A stretch of DNA of 64,000 bases, taken from the NCBI GenBank assembly GCA_014379595.1, contig JACMLM010000040.1, forward strand, positions 1-64,000. The letters are read 5' to 3'. The stretch's first letter is position 1. Each line of letters begins with the position of its first letter. The notes beneath the pieces were generated by a model. That model did not search any database. It worked only from the letters and a program-made list of their open reading frames with translations, and was not told the DNA's origin. This stretch comes from Anaerolineales bacterium (GTDB lineage Bacteria > Chloroflexota > Anaerolineae > Anaerolineales > Villigracilaceae). The position numbers and the translations under genes are program-made. Below are positions 26,000 through 36,900 of the stretch, piece after piece.

Positions 26000-28900
26000 T
26001 GATTTCGTCTCTGGTAGGACCCAAATATTTTTCGATCATGTCTGCAAGATTTTGCATTTGTATAGGTTTACTGATGTAGTCGTTCATACCTGCGGCCAGG
26101 CATCTTTCGCTATCGCCGGACATGGCCAGCGCTGTCAGTGCAATGATAGGTGTGTTTTTCAGCGTTTTAATTGTACGTATCCTTTGAGTAGCTTCAAGCC
26201 CATCCATAATGGGCATCATTACATCCATAAGAATGAGATCGGGGTGTTCCTGTGTGGCTAATTGGATTGCGTGAGCACCATCGTGAGCTAGAATTACTTC
26301 ATAACCTTTATACCTTAAATATTCACTAATAAGCTGTACGACGACATCTGTATCTTCTACCAGTAAAATCCTTCCGTTGCGCTTTTCAGGTGGTTTTGGA
26401 GTGGGAAGTGAAAGCTCATCCACGATATCGGCCCTTTGTGTATGTTCGCTTGATAACCATGGCAAAGTGATAATGAAGCGGCTGCCTTTTTCTACTGTGC
26501 TTTCTACTCTTACCTGCCCGCCATGCAAGTTAACCATTTGAGCCACAAGCGCGAGCCCTAATCCTGTGCCTTGATATTCGCGCGCGAGGCCGGCATCCAG
26601 TTGAACGAATGGTTTGAAGAGGCGTTTTATGTCATCCTGTGCAATACCAACACCCTGATCCCAAACTGTGATTTCGACCTGATTCGTTTTCGTATTGCCA
26701 GAAACTTCCAGGCCAATTTCTTTTCCCTCTGGCGTGAATTTGACAGCATTACTAAGAAGATTCACAATCGATTGTTTCAACCTGCGTTGATCGGCGAGGA
26801 TAACTTCTATATTTCCTTTGACTTTAAAGGAAACATTCAATGATTTTTTCTGCGAAAGTTCCTTGATCATGCGTAAACTGGATTGGCAAAGTGCATCCAC
26901 TGATATTTGTTGAATATCAAGCTCCATTCGGCCCGCTTCTATCTTGGAAAGATCGAGGATATCGTTGATCAATTCCAATAAATGACGGCCGCTTTCTCGC
27001 ACAATGCCAATATATTTAAGTTGTTTCTCATTGAGATTACCAGCGATCTGTTCTTCAAGGCTTTCGGAAATGCCGAGAATGGAATTCAACGGAGTACGTA
27101 GTTCATGGCTCATATTTGCAAGAAATTCATTTTTGATACGTAAGGCACGTTCTATTTCTACTTTGGCGATGCGTTGAGCTTCCTCTGCTTTTTTATAAGC
27201 AGTAATGTCATGGGTGGTGTTGAGCACCAATTGCCTGTCATTAACTTTAAGCAGATACGAATGTAATTCGAGTGTATGAACGCGATCCCCGGGAACGTAG
27301 AATTCAAGCTCTACAGGGTCTGCTGGCTCGCCTCGCAAAATCTCTGATAAATATTTCTCTCTTTTTTCGAGCTCAGCTTCCGGGTATATCCCCAGTTGAT
27401 CCATGTGTTTGCCTCGGATATCAGCCCGAGAGAGATTATATTGTTTTTCGAATACTTCGTTGACGTCTACGATCAATCCGTTGTCTTCTGTAACAGATAC
27501 AGGATCAGGTACAGCGTCAAATAGCAAGCGCGCATAAGTTTCACTCTCGCGTAGAGATTGTTCTATTTGTTTGCGCTCTGTAATATCCATATTGATGCCG
27601 ATGATACGATCTGGTGTGCCATCAGGCGCATCAGCAGTGGCAGCGCTTGTCATAATATTGCGCACTGAACCATCAGGCCAAATGATGCGATGCTCATTAT
27701 TCATCAGCAAGTTTTTTGTAACAGCCAGTTGTCTATTGATTTGCGATTGTTCAATATCATCTGGGTGGATGAGCTGTGCCCATGTTTGCGAGGTTCCATC
27801 AAATTCCCCGGCAGGTACCTGGTGGATCATGTGCATGCGTTCATCCCAGATCACCTTGTTTTCTCTGGGATTGTATTCCCATACACCGATCTGTCCGGCG
27901 TGAGTAGCAAGCTCAAGACGGCGTTTTGTGACCTCGATCTGGGCAGTGCGTTCTGCTACACGTTGTTCTAGTTCTGCCGAGCGTTGGATGGTATCCTCGT
28001 AGAGACGCGCATTTTCAAATATGCTGGCAGCTTGTGTGGCTAAAATGGTTGTCAGTTGCTCATCTGATTTACTAAAAGCGTTTTCTTCTTCACTTTCAAT
28101 ACTGATCACGCCAATGATCCTGTCGCCGGCTTTGATGGGAACGTAAAGGCCTGAATGCAAACCTTCAAAGGTTTCAATATACCTATTATCATTTATTAAA
28201 TCGCCTGTGCGTACGGTCTCGCCATGTTGAATAACCCATCCAGTCAATCCCTGACCAGTATGTGAGATCATGGACTTGAAGCGCGTTTCCACTGCAAGCC
28301 GCTCTGCATCGCTTTTTATATCTGGTTGATGAAATGCGAGCAATTCCAACGTTTCATCTGCCGTGTTATATAAGCGAATAGCTGTATGATGCCAATTCAT
28401 TTTTTGTTCTAGGAGATCTATGATTTTCTGCCCTATCTCTTTGGGGTTGAGTAATTGGCTGATCGCCAAGCCACTTTCGTAGAGCAATTCCAATTCAGCG
28501 ACACGTTGGCGGGTTTCCTCAAATAGGCGGGTATTCTGAATAACAAGTGCGGCAGAGGATGCAAAAGTTGAAAGCGTAGTTAGTTCACCCTGGCTGAATG
28601 CCTCTTTGCGACTGGCATTATCCAAGGCGATGGCGCCTATGGCGCGACCATTAACCATAAGAGGGGCCACAATAGCACTTTGAACTGCCCCCATTTCTTC
28701 GATGTCCTGGTTATAACGGGTTGGTGCGTCGGCGCGAGCGTCGGCAATGATCAAAGGCTGAAGTTCTCTCACAGCGCGTGCAGAATAGCCGGAGGTGGAT
28801 GGGAAGCTGGCTGTGTGAATGCGTGGATCAAGATAACCGCTTAAAGCGCGAATTCTGAGAAAATTATCGGCGTCTAAAAGCAGAATCGCACCTTTTTCAG

Positions 28901-31900
28901 CTGCGGGAATGGCATGTAGTGCTGCGTCTAATAGGTTTTGCAGGAGGACATCCAAATCCAAGCTTTGGTTAAGCACCTGAGTTACCGAAGCCAATGCCTC
29001 CTGCTCACGTTCACGGTTCTTGCGGTCAGTGATGTCAGTGGTTGTGACAATGACTCTTGAGAAATCAGCCTCATAGCCTGGTGCAACAGACCAACTCAAA
29101 CTTATTTCGATTGGTTCGCCTAAAAGTGTTTCGTCGGTGCCTTCCCAATTTTGGCTCGTCTTTCCCTCGGCGATGGCTACTAGATCATCAATAACGTGTT
29201 CTAGTTCACCATCGCTCAAACCCTGGTCGAGAATCTTTAATAGAGCATCTTTGCTTTCTGCATGATACATCTTTAATGCAGTCTGGTTTATATCTAAAAT
29301 TTTGATCATTGCGGCGCATTCACGCAAGGCTTCGGGATTGGATTCGAAATACGCACGCAAATCTGTGATGCCTTGCTCCTTCATAGAATCCAGATATTTT
29401 TTAACGTCGGAAAAATCCTCCTCCCAAATTGCGATCGGCATATCTTCAAACAATCCGCGATAACGTTGTTCGCTTTCACGAACGGCCTTTTCCGCTTGCA
29501 TGCGTGCTGTAATATCGATCATTGAGATAATTACTTTGGAGAGATTAGCTTCATAGCCCGGCATAACGGATAGACTTAATTTGATAATGATCCGTCTGCC
29601 ATCAAGAGTTTGACTAACACCTTCCCATTCAAATTGGCTTTTTCCCTGCGCAATACTGATCAGTTCATTTTCGAATAACTCGGTCGGGTCATTATCTGTG
29701 AAGTGGGAAAGGATTTGGGTTAAATCATCCTTTGTTTTTGCCCCGAATAATTTCAGAGTAGCCTTGTTTACGTCGAGAATTTTTACGAGCGCAGCACACT
29801 CTCTTATCACCTGAGGATGCGTTTTAAAATAGACTCGGAAATCTTTTACGCCTTCATCTCGCAGCATATCCAGACGAAGTTTAATGGCTGAAAAATCCTC
29901 CTCCCAAAGCGAAACTGGTGAATCTTCAAATAGACTACGATAACGCGCTTCCCCTTCCCGTGCAGCTGCCTCTATTTGTTTGCGCTCGGTAATATCCTGG
30001 ATGATGCCAATGGAACCTTTAGGCATGCCTTTCTCATCAAGTACCTGAATGGAAGAATCGGAAATCCAGCGTTCCTCGCCTAAACGAGTGCGGATAAGAT
30101 GGTCACAGCGCCAAAAAATCCCGCTTTCTCCCTCACGCACAAGACTTACCGCTTCTGATAATGACATCCCTTCAAACCTTCCATGCATGACTGACTCTAC
30201 AATAAGTGTATCAAGCAAGGCTGGTGTGATCTCTTCAAGAACATAACCGGTAAGTTTTACAATTCCTTCGCCTATGAAAGTGTAATAGTCTGCGGCATAG
30301 TCCAGACTGTAGGGAATGGCATCTGCGGCGGCAATTGCCTGGCGAAAGCGTGCTTCACTTTCAGCAAGTATCTGATCAGCGTGTTTACGCTCAGTAATAT
30401 CACGCAATATTCCCTCGTGATATATTATTTTGCCCTGTTCATCATGCACATAGGATCCATGATCTTCGACCCATATTTCAGACCCATCCTTGCGCCGCAT
30501 CCGGTAAATATCCATCTCCTCCTGGCCGGTGTCTAAAATATGGCTTCCTCTTTCTTCAGGTTCAAAGTAAAGCTCATTTTTTATATCCACTGCCAGCATT
30601 TCTTCCCTGCTTGAATATCCAAACATATTAACCATGGCCGGGTTAACGTCTACAAACTTTCCTTCATGTTTGCTGCGGTATACACCATCCATCATGCGGG
30701 TGAACAATGAACGAAAGCGTTCTTCAGATTCTTGTAGAGCCTCTTCTGAGCGCTTGCGTTCGGTAATATCAATAAGGCTGCCTTCAAAAAATAATGGATT
30801 TCCAGCTTCATCTCTTATGACTTTAACATGATCCTCCAACCAAAAAGTTGCCCCATCTTTTTTGAGGAATTCCGCCTCCATGCTAGAGATGATATCAATC
30901 CTAACTATGCCGTCATTAAATTTCTTCATGATGGCAGGGTCAGCATAAAGGTCTTTGACCTTCACAGCTAATAAAGATTCCCGGTCTGGATAACCAAACA
31001 TCTTAACGAGTGTCGGGTTGGCATCCAGCATACGTCCGTCGATAGAGGTACGATAAAGTCCCACAGGGACATTTTCAAACAAGGTTCGATGCGCCTGCTC
31101 GGAATGCACAAGCGCGGCTTCGATTTGCTTGCGCTCAGTGATGTCGATCATCGAAACAATGACTCTGGACAGGGAATTTTCCGGGTCAGGAGCTGCGCGC
31201 CAACTTAAATCAATATTATTTGTTTTGCCATCCAGTGTTTTAATAATCCCTTCCCATCCGAAACTGGTTTTGCCCTCCGCGATGTTGACCAGCTCATTTT
31301 GAAATTGTTCAATGGGTTCGTCTTTTGACAACTCCGCGATGTTTTTAAGCAGGTCATCTTTTTTATGTGCACCGAATAATTTAATCGCTGCCTTGTTAAT
31401 ATCCAAAACTTTAACGAGAGATGCAAATTCGATTACTTTCTGGGGATGTAGTTTGAAGTATTCCTGGAAATTTGTTATCCCTTGTTTTCTCAAAGCTTCC
31501 AGGTGCTGTTTGACGGCTGAAAAATCCTCCTCCCAAAGCGCGATCGGCGAATCTTCAAAGAGACTTCGATAACGAGCCTCACTTGTATTCAAAGTCTTTT
31601 CCACTTGTTTTCGTTCGGTGATGTCATGGTTAATACTGAGGATGGCCTCTTTATTTTGATATTCAACAACCGAAGCATTAATCAGAAAATAGATCTTATC
31701 CCCATTCTTGTTTATGTGAATGCTCTCAAAATCACTATAAGACCCGCTTTTTAGCGTATCTCTGATCTGTGACTCGCCTTCCTCTATATTCATTGTCAAC
31801 TTTTTCAGGCTCATACCAATTAATTCGCTGCGGCTAAAACCGTATGTAGCACAGGCGGCCGCGTTAACTTGCAAGATGATCTCCTCCTCAGGCTCGAAAA

Positions 31901-33479
31901 TTATAATCACATCATTGGCACGATCGAAGAGACGCTGATAATCACCGCGGGTTTTATTGAGTGTCTCCTCGGCCTGCTTCCGTTCGGTGATATCGCGCGC
32001 CATACCTCGCACAACAGGCTCTGCGACGCCCTCACTTCGCACCGTATTTTGATATTCCCAAACGCGTCGTTCCCCGCTTTTGGTTTGGACCAATAAGACC
32101 CCAGATGCTGATCCGCGCCGTCTAAGTCTGCTTATATAATATTTGAAATGCTCCTTTACTTCGGGAGCTATAAAGTCATGAAGGTTTTTGCCAATTAACT
32201 CATTCAGTTTATATCCCAGTATTCGCGCCGATGCAGGGTTTGCGGTGAGGATGATGCCCTCCAGATCGTGTGTACAAATGAGATCCTGGCTGTTTTCAAC
32301 CAAGTCCCTGTAACGATCCTCGCTTTCTCTAATTCTATCTTCAGAGTCCTTCCGCTCGGTGACATCACGATAATTAATTACGATGGCTTGAACACTTGGC
32401 TCATTAAGCATATTAGTTGCAATCGCTTCAAACCAACGCCATGCCCCATCATTTCGCCTTAATCGGAAAGAGCCAGTCTGTCTGCTGGCTGGTTCTTGAA
32501 TAAGCTGCTTATATAAATTACTCATGTAATCTACATCATCTGGGTGCATTAACTCAAACATGTTGCGACCCACAAATTCATCTGGAGCATAGTCAAGATT
32601 GCGGATCACAGATGGGCTTTCCCAGATTAATGTCCCATCAGCAGCCAGAAGCGATATATCATCCAAGCTATTCTCGATCAGTGCACGGAAGCGTTTTTCA
32701 CTGGTATGTAATTCATCTTTAGCCTGCTTGCTTTCAGTGATATCTATTAAGGTTGACAAGATCGCAGGCTGCCCTTCATATTCTATTTGATCGTTAAATA
32801 CTTGTACCCAGCCAATAGATCCATCCTTTTTTAGAATTCGCACTTCAATATTTGGAGAAACGGTTTCGCCGGCCGTCCGTTTTTTGACACGTTCCTGTGA
32901 AATAGCGAGGTCATCCGGGTGTGTCATGGCAATAATCTGCTCTGCCGACATAGCCATAAGTTCTTTGTTTGTATATCCATTTATTCTGCTGAGGGCAGGG
33001 TTAGCAAATACCATTTTCTGTCTCTGAAAAATGGCGACACCCTGGATGGAGTTTTCCGTCAGGGTGCGGTATGTCGATTCGATCTGCTTACGTTCACGCC
33101 GAATTTCGGCATATTCAAGTTCACGCTCCACTGCAGGAACTAAGCGCGTTAAGTTGTCCTTCATCAGGAAGTCATGTGCACCAGCTTTCATCATAGCAAC
33201 AGCGGCTTCTTCCCCAATCGTGCCTGAAACAACGATAAATGGAATATCTAACCCTTCTTCACGCAAAAGCGAGAGTGCACTATAGCTGTCGAATTGAGGT
33301 AGGTTTTGGTCTGAGATGATAATATCCCAGGCGTGTATCTTTAGAGCTGTCTGCATTTGTTCCGCAGTTTCGACTCGTTCGAAAGTAAGCTTGTAGCCTG
33401 CTTTTTTTAATGCGCGGACGATCAACTGCGCATCACTTTCTGAATCCTCAACAATTAAAACGGCAAGCGGTTTTTGCAT
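25989..33479 (-). CDS. giant hybrid histidine kinase, REC-(PAS)x10-GAF-GAF-(PAS)x2-HisKA-HATPase-REC
   Basis: At 2496 residues this is far larger than an ordinary kinase. It has an N-terminal receiver (about 1-125), then ten PAS/PAC modules each ending in a DITERK-like linker, two GAF domains (about 1490-1830), two more PAS modules, HisKA with His2125 (ANMSHELRTPL), HATPase, and a C-terminal receiver (VILMDVMMPIMDG-like segment: LILMDVMMPIMDG). Three of the PAS modules share an unusual WEEDFS start (about 31.1-31.6, 29.5-30.0 and 29.0-29.5 kb) and look like internal duplications. There is no membrane segment. It follows the small receiver gene by two bases. Confidence 0.93.
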   Translation of the reverse strand: MQKPLAVLIVEDSESDAQLIVRALKKAGYKLTFERVETAEQMQTALKIHAWDIIISDQNLPQFDSYSALSLLREEGLDIPFIVVSGTIGEEAAVAMMKAGAHDFLMKDNLTRLVPAVERELEYAEIRRERKQIESTYRTLTENSIQGVAIFQRQKMVFANPALSRINGYTNKELMAMSAEQIIAMTHPDDLAISQERVKKRTAGETVSPNIEVRILKKDGSIGWVQVFNDQIEYEGQPAILSTLIDITESKQAKDELHTSEKRFRALIENSLDDISLLAADGTLIWESPSVIRNLDYAPDEFVGRNMFELMHPDDVDYMSNLYKQLIQEPASRQTGSFRLRRNDGAWRWFEAIATNMLNEPSVQAIVINYRDVTERKDSEDRIRESEDRYRDLVENSQDLICTHDLEGIILTANPASARILGYKLNELIGKNLHDFIAPEVKEHFKYYISRLRRRGSASGVLLVQTKSGERRVWEYQNTVRSEGVAEPVVRGMARDITERKQAEETLNKTRGDYQRLFDRANDVIIIFEPEEEIILQVNAAACATYGFSRSELIGMSLKKLTMNIEEGESQIRDTLKSGSYSDFESIHINKNGDKIYFLINASVVEYQNKEAILSINHDITERKQVEKTLNTSEARYRSLFEDSPIALWEEDFSAVKQHLEALRKQGITNFQEYFKLHPQKVIEFASLVKVLDINKAAIKLFGAHKKDDLLKNIAELSKDEPIEQFQNELVNIAEGKTSFGWEGIIKTLDGKTNNIDLSWRAAPDPENSLSRVIVSMIDITERKQIEAALVHSEQAHRTLFENVPVGLYRTSIDGRMLDANPTLVKMFGYPDRESLLAVKVKDLYADPAIMKKFNDGIVRIDIISSMEAEFLKKDGATFWLEDHVKVIRDEAGNPLFFEGSLIDITERKRSEEALQESEERFRSLFTRMMDGVYRSKHEGKFVDVNPAMVNMFGYSSREEMLAVDIKNELYFEPEERGSHILDTGQEEMDIYRMRRKDGSEIWVEDHGSYVHDEQGKIIYHEGILRDITERKHADQILAESEARFRQAIAAADAIPYSLDYAADYYTFIGEGIVKLTGYVLEEITPALLDTLIVESVMHGRFEGMSLSEAVSLVREGESGIFWRCDHLIRTRLGEERWISDSSIQVLDEKGMPKGSIGIIQDITERKQIEAAAREGEARYRSLFEDSPVSLWEEDFSAIKLRLDMLRDEGVKDFRVYFKTHPQVIRECAALVKILDVNKATLKLFGAKTKDDLTQILSHFTDNDPTELFENELISIAQGKSQFEWEGVSQTLDGRRIIIKLSLSVMPGYEANLSKVIISMIDITARMQAEKAVRESEQRYRGLFEDMPIAIWEEDFSDVKKYLDSMKEQGITDLRAYFESNPEALRECAAMIKILDINQTALKMYHAESKDALLKILDQGLSDGELEHVIDDLVAIAEGKTSQNWEGTDETLLGEPIEISLSWSVAPGYEADFSRVIVTTTDITDRKNREREQEALASVTQVLNQSLDLDVLLQNLLDAALHAIPAAEKGAILLLDADNFLRIRALSGYLDPRIHTASFPSTSGYSARAVRELQPLIIADARADAPTRYNQDIEEMGAVQSAIVAPLMVNGRAIGAIALDNASRKEAFSQGELTTLSTFASSAALVIQNTRLFEETRQRVAELELLYESGLAISQLLNPKEIGQKIIDLLEQKMNWHHTAIRLYNTADETLELLAFHQPDIKSDAERLAVETRFKSMISHTGQGLTGWVIQHGETVRTGDLINDNRYIETFEGLHSGLYVPIKAGDRIIGVISIESEEENAFSKSDEQLTTILATQAASIFENARLYEDTIQRSAELEQRVAERTAQIEVTKRRLELATHAGQIGVWEYNPRENKVIWDERMHMIHQVPAGEFDGTSQTWAQLIHPDDIEQSQINRQLAVTKNLLMNNEHRIIWPDGSVRNIMTSAATADAPDGTPDRIIGINMDITERKQIEQSLRESETYARLLFDAVPDPVSVTEDNGLIVDVNEVFEKQYNLSRADIRGKHMDQLGIYPEAELEKREKYLSEILRGEPADPVELEFYVPGDRVHTLELHSYLLKVNDRQLVLNTTHDITAYKKAEEAQRIAKVEIERALRIKNEFLANMSHELRTPLNSILGISESLEEQIAGNLNEKQLKYIGIVRESGRHLLELINDILDLSKIEAGRMELDIQQISVDALCQSSLRMIKELSQKKSLNVSFKVKGNIEVILADQRRLKQSIVNLLSNAVKFTPEGKEIGLEVSGNTKTNQVEITVWDQGVGIAQDDIKRLFKPFVQLDAGLAREYQGTGLGLALVAQMVNLHGGQVRVESTVEKGSRFIITLPWLSSEHTQRADIVDELSLPTPKPPEKRNGRILLVEDTDVVVQLISEYLRYKGYEVILAHDGAHAIQLATQEHPDLILMDVMMPIMDGLEATQRIRTIKTLKNTPIIALTALAMSGDSERCLAAGMNDYISKPIQMQNLADMIEKYLGPTRDEINEQ

Positions 33480-33481
33480 TC

Positions 33482-33928
33482 TTATCTCACTTTAGGCGGC
33501 GGCGGTTCATTCATCACCAGCCAGTACAGACCCAGGTGCTGGATCGCTTCTACAAATTTTGTGAAGTCAACTGGTTTGCGTACATAACTGTTGGCACGCA
33601 GATCATATCCCTGCGCGATGTCCGGTTCTTCCTGGGAGGTGGTCAGGATCACGACAGGCAATCGACTGGTACGCTCATCGGCGCGAATCTGCCTCAGAAC
33701 ATCCAGCCCGCCTACACGTGGAAGTTTAAGATCGAGCAGGATCAAGGCTGGCAGCTCGTTCAAATCTCGACCTGTATACTTGCCGCCTCCGAATAGATAA
33801 TCCAGCGCTTCCTGCCCGTCTTCCACTACGATCATTTCGTTTGCAATATGACTCTTGGCAAGCGCACGTTGGGTCAGACCAATGTCGCTGGGGTTATCTT
33901 CCACGAGTAGAATGACTTTTTGTTTCAT
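33482..33928 (-). CDS. single-domain response regulator, Rcp1-like
   Basis: The 148-residue protein is a lone receiver with Asp66 in LILLDLKLPRVGG and the conserved Lys in YVRKPVDFTKF. The insertion before the Asp strand and the LPRVGGLDVLRQIR pattern resemble the Rcp1 regulators that partner phytochrome-type kinases. It overlaps the end of the kinase gene at 33925 by four bases, so the two are a likely cognate pair. Confidence 0.93.
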   Translation of the reverse strand: MKQKVILLVEDNPSDIGLTQRALAKSHIANEMIVVEDGQEALDYLFGGGKYTGRDLNELPALILLDLKLPRVGGLDVLRQIRADERTSRLPVVILTTSQEEPDIAQGYDLRANSYVRKPVDFTKFVEAIQHLGLYWLVMNEPPPPKVR

Positions 33929-36900
33929 TTTTTATCCTCTAATGTAAAGTAGAAAGTAGCCCCTTGGTCCACTTCAGATGATGCCCATATACTTCCCCCA
34001 TGCCGATTAATAACACGTTGAACGGTTGCCAACCCAACGCCAGTGCCAGGAAATTCTGAAACCCTATGCATACGTTGAAAGGCTCCAAATAATTTATTTG
34101 CATACGTCATGTCGAATCCTGCGCCGTTATCACATACGAAGAAGGCATTTTCGCCCTCTACAACGGTTTGTCCAAACTCAATATGCGCATCTTGCTTCTT
34201 GCTTGTAAACTTGAAGGCGTTGCCTAAAAGGTTTGTAAGAACAATATCCAACAGTTTTGGGTCCCCCATTGCTGTCACCCCTTTTTGAATGACAAATTCC
34301 ACTTGTCTATCTTCCGATTTTATTTCCTGCAGGCGGGCTACTACGGTTTCGGCTATAGCACTCAAATCAACCTTTTCTTTATTCATCTCTGCACGAGTAA
34401 TGCGAGAGAGTTGTAATATATCATCAATGAGTACTCCCATACGCTGGGTTTCAGCACGTACTCGTTGAATATGAGCCTGCCCTTGTTCATCAAGCAGGCC
34501 TCCGTAATCCTCCAATAAAGCCAGTCCCCAACCATCAATGCCTCGTAATGGGGAGCGCAGGTCGTGGGAAACTGAATACGAAAATGCTTCCAGTTCTTTG
34601 TTAACTGCTTCAAGTTGGGAAGTACGTTCTGTGATACGTTCTTCAAGAGTTTCGTTTAGTATCCGAATTTCCTCTTCAGACTCTTTGCGTTCAGTAATAT
34701 CCTGACTGGTACCAAACCATGATATGGGGTGACGGGTGTCATCTTCGCCCTCATAGTAAACGCGTGCCTGCACAGCCAGCCAATGAACAGAGCCATTTGG
34801 ATGAATGACGCGATATTCCGTTCCATAACGGCCGTCGCTAGCGGGATCATTTGTAGTAGCGACGGCCTGATTTAATCGATCTATATCATCAGGATGGACA
34901 TGAGCAATAACATCTGCAAGTGGTACATTCTCTGCTTCAAAACCATAATGAGCACTAGCACGTTCATCAAAGTTAATCATTCCTGTTGTAATGATATTCT
35001 GCCATATACCGAGTTTGGCAGTGTCGTAACCGAGGCGTAATAATTCTTCACTTTTATACAACTCCGCCTCTACCTTTTTGCGCTGATTGAGTAAATGAAT
35101 ACGATCCAATGTCACTGCTAAATGGCTCGATAGTGCTCTTAGATAGTCTAATTGTGCTGAAGTAGGTATGTGAACGCCCTCATCACCAAAAGTTCCTGTG
35201 CCAAAAATACCCAGTTGTTTATCCATAAATATGATTGGGACATTTACAATCGTGCGATTTCCCAACTGTTCTACGATCTCTTTGTTAGTACGAGGATCGA
35301 TACGGGCATCCTCTACTAAAATAATATCCTTTCCTTCAGAAATTTCTTCTAGAAAACGATCTCCCTTAATTTTCAATGTCATAAAGTCATCTGTGACATC
35401 TTGCGATATTCCTCCTGTCATGGTCAACAGTTTTAGTTGTTCCTTATCTTCTGATAACAAATACGCCCATACATTTTGATAACCAAGAACGATTTTCACT
35501 TCATCAAGTGCAGCACCAAGCGCTTCAGAATAAGCCTGAGCCTGCTCCAACTTCTTGGAGAGACGTAATAAGGACCGGGCATTGCTCTCACTCTCACGTA
35601 ATGCATTTTCTGCATGATTGCGTTCTGTAACATCGAAAAAGATAGAAAGGATACAGGCTTCACCGCTAAGTGAAATTGTTTCTAATGAGAACAGCATGTC
35701 ACGTATACTGCCAGACTTTGTCCTAAGTTTAGTTTCGTAAGAGCGAACTGATCCGTGTTCGCTCAATTGCGCGTCAATTTTTTGACGCGCAGCAGGGTCA
35801 TCAATAATATTCAAGCTAAGCGCGGCATTGCCAACTAATTCTTCACGCTGATATTCTAGAATTTTTTCGTAACTTTCATTCACGTCGATTACTTGTCCAT
35901 CAGACATACGCGTAATGATCATTGCGGCTGGGTTGGATTGGAAAGCTTTTGAAAATCTTTCTTCTGATTGCTGCAATGCTGCTTCTGATTGTTTGCGCTC
36001 GCTGATATCGCGATTAATACTCAAAAGTCCTGTCACTTGTCCACTCTCATTGTAGAGGCTCACAGTGCTTGCATCAACATATACAGGTTGCCCATCCTTG
36101 CGGTATTGTGTAAGCTGAATATGATATTCACCACTTTCATGTAGTTGACGCAATATTTCATTCCTCTGAGTACTGGTCATATCAGAGGGTAATATCTCTG
36201 TTGTTTTATGCCCTACAGCTTCATCTGCACTCCAACCATATAATATTTCAGCTCCATGATTCCAGACTGTGATGTTGTATTGATCGTCGGTAGCGATGAC
36301 AGCATCATTAATTTTCTTTAACAAGTGAGCCTGGTATTCAACTTGTGCTTTGATTTGTTTGCTTTCAGTAATATCCTGAATAGTACCGATCATTTTTACA
36401 GGCCGATTCTCAGAATCAAATTCCAATTCGCCCAGAGTGTGCACCCAGCGTTCCGCCTGATCATTTTTTCTAATGATCCTATATTCCTTGTCGAAACGGA
36501 TGCGCTTACCGATCACTTCATTTGAAAAATAATCACTCATCATTTGCCTGTCATTGGGATGAATCAGAGTTGGCCATGTTTCCATGGTTCGTTCAAATGT
36601 ATCGTCAACACCTAATATATGATCAAATATTTCCGAGCCCTTCCAATTTCCAGTTGTCAGGTCAATAAAGTAATTACCCAGGCCGGCAATGCTTTGTGTT
36701 TGTTTTAGTTGTTTTTCGTTTTCCAACAAGGCCAGTTCCACCCGTTTGCGTTCATTGAGTTCAAGTTGAAGCTGATTGTTGGCCTCTATTAATTCGACTG
36801 TACGCTCCGCTACCTTTACTTCCAACTCATCCTTTGTGTTTCGCAAAAATTCTTCAGCATGTTTACGCTCAGTGATATCTCTGGAAATACCGAAGGTGCC

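Noticed and set aside
29020-31590. Spaced repeats in the giant kinase as a CRISPR-like array
   Set aside because: The repeats are about 470 bases long, diverged, in frame and coding for PAS modules.
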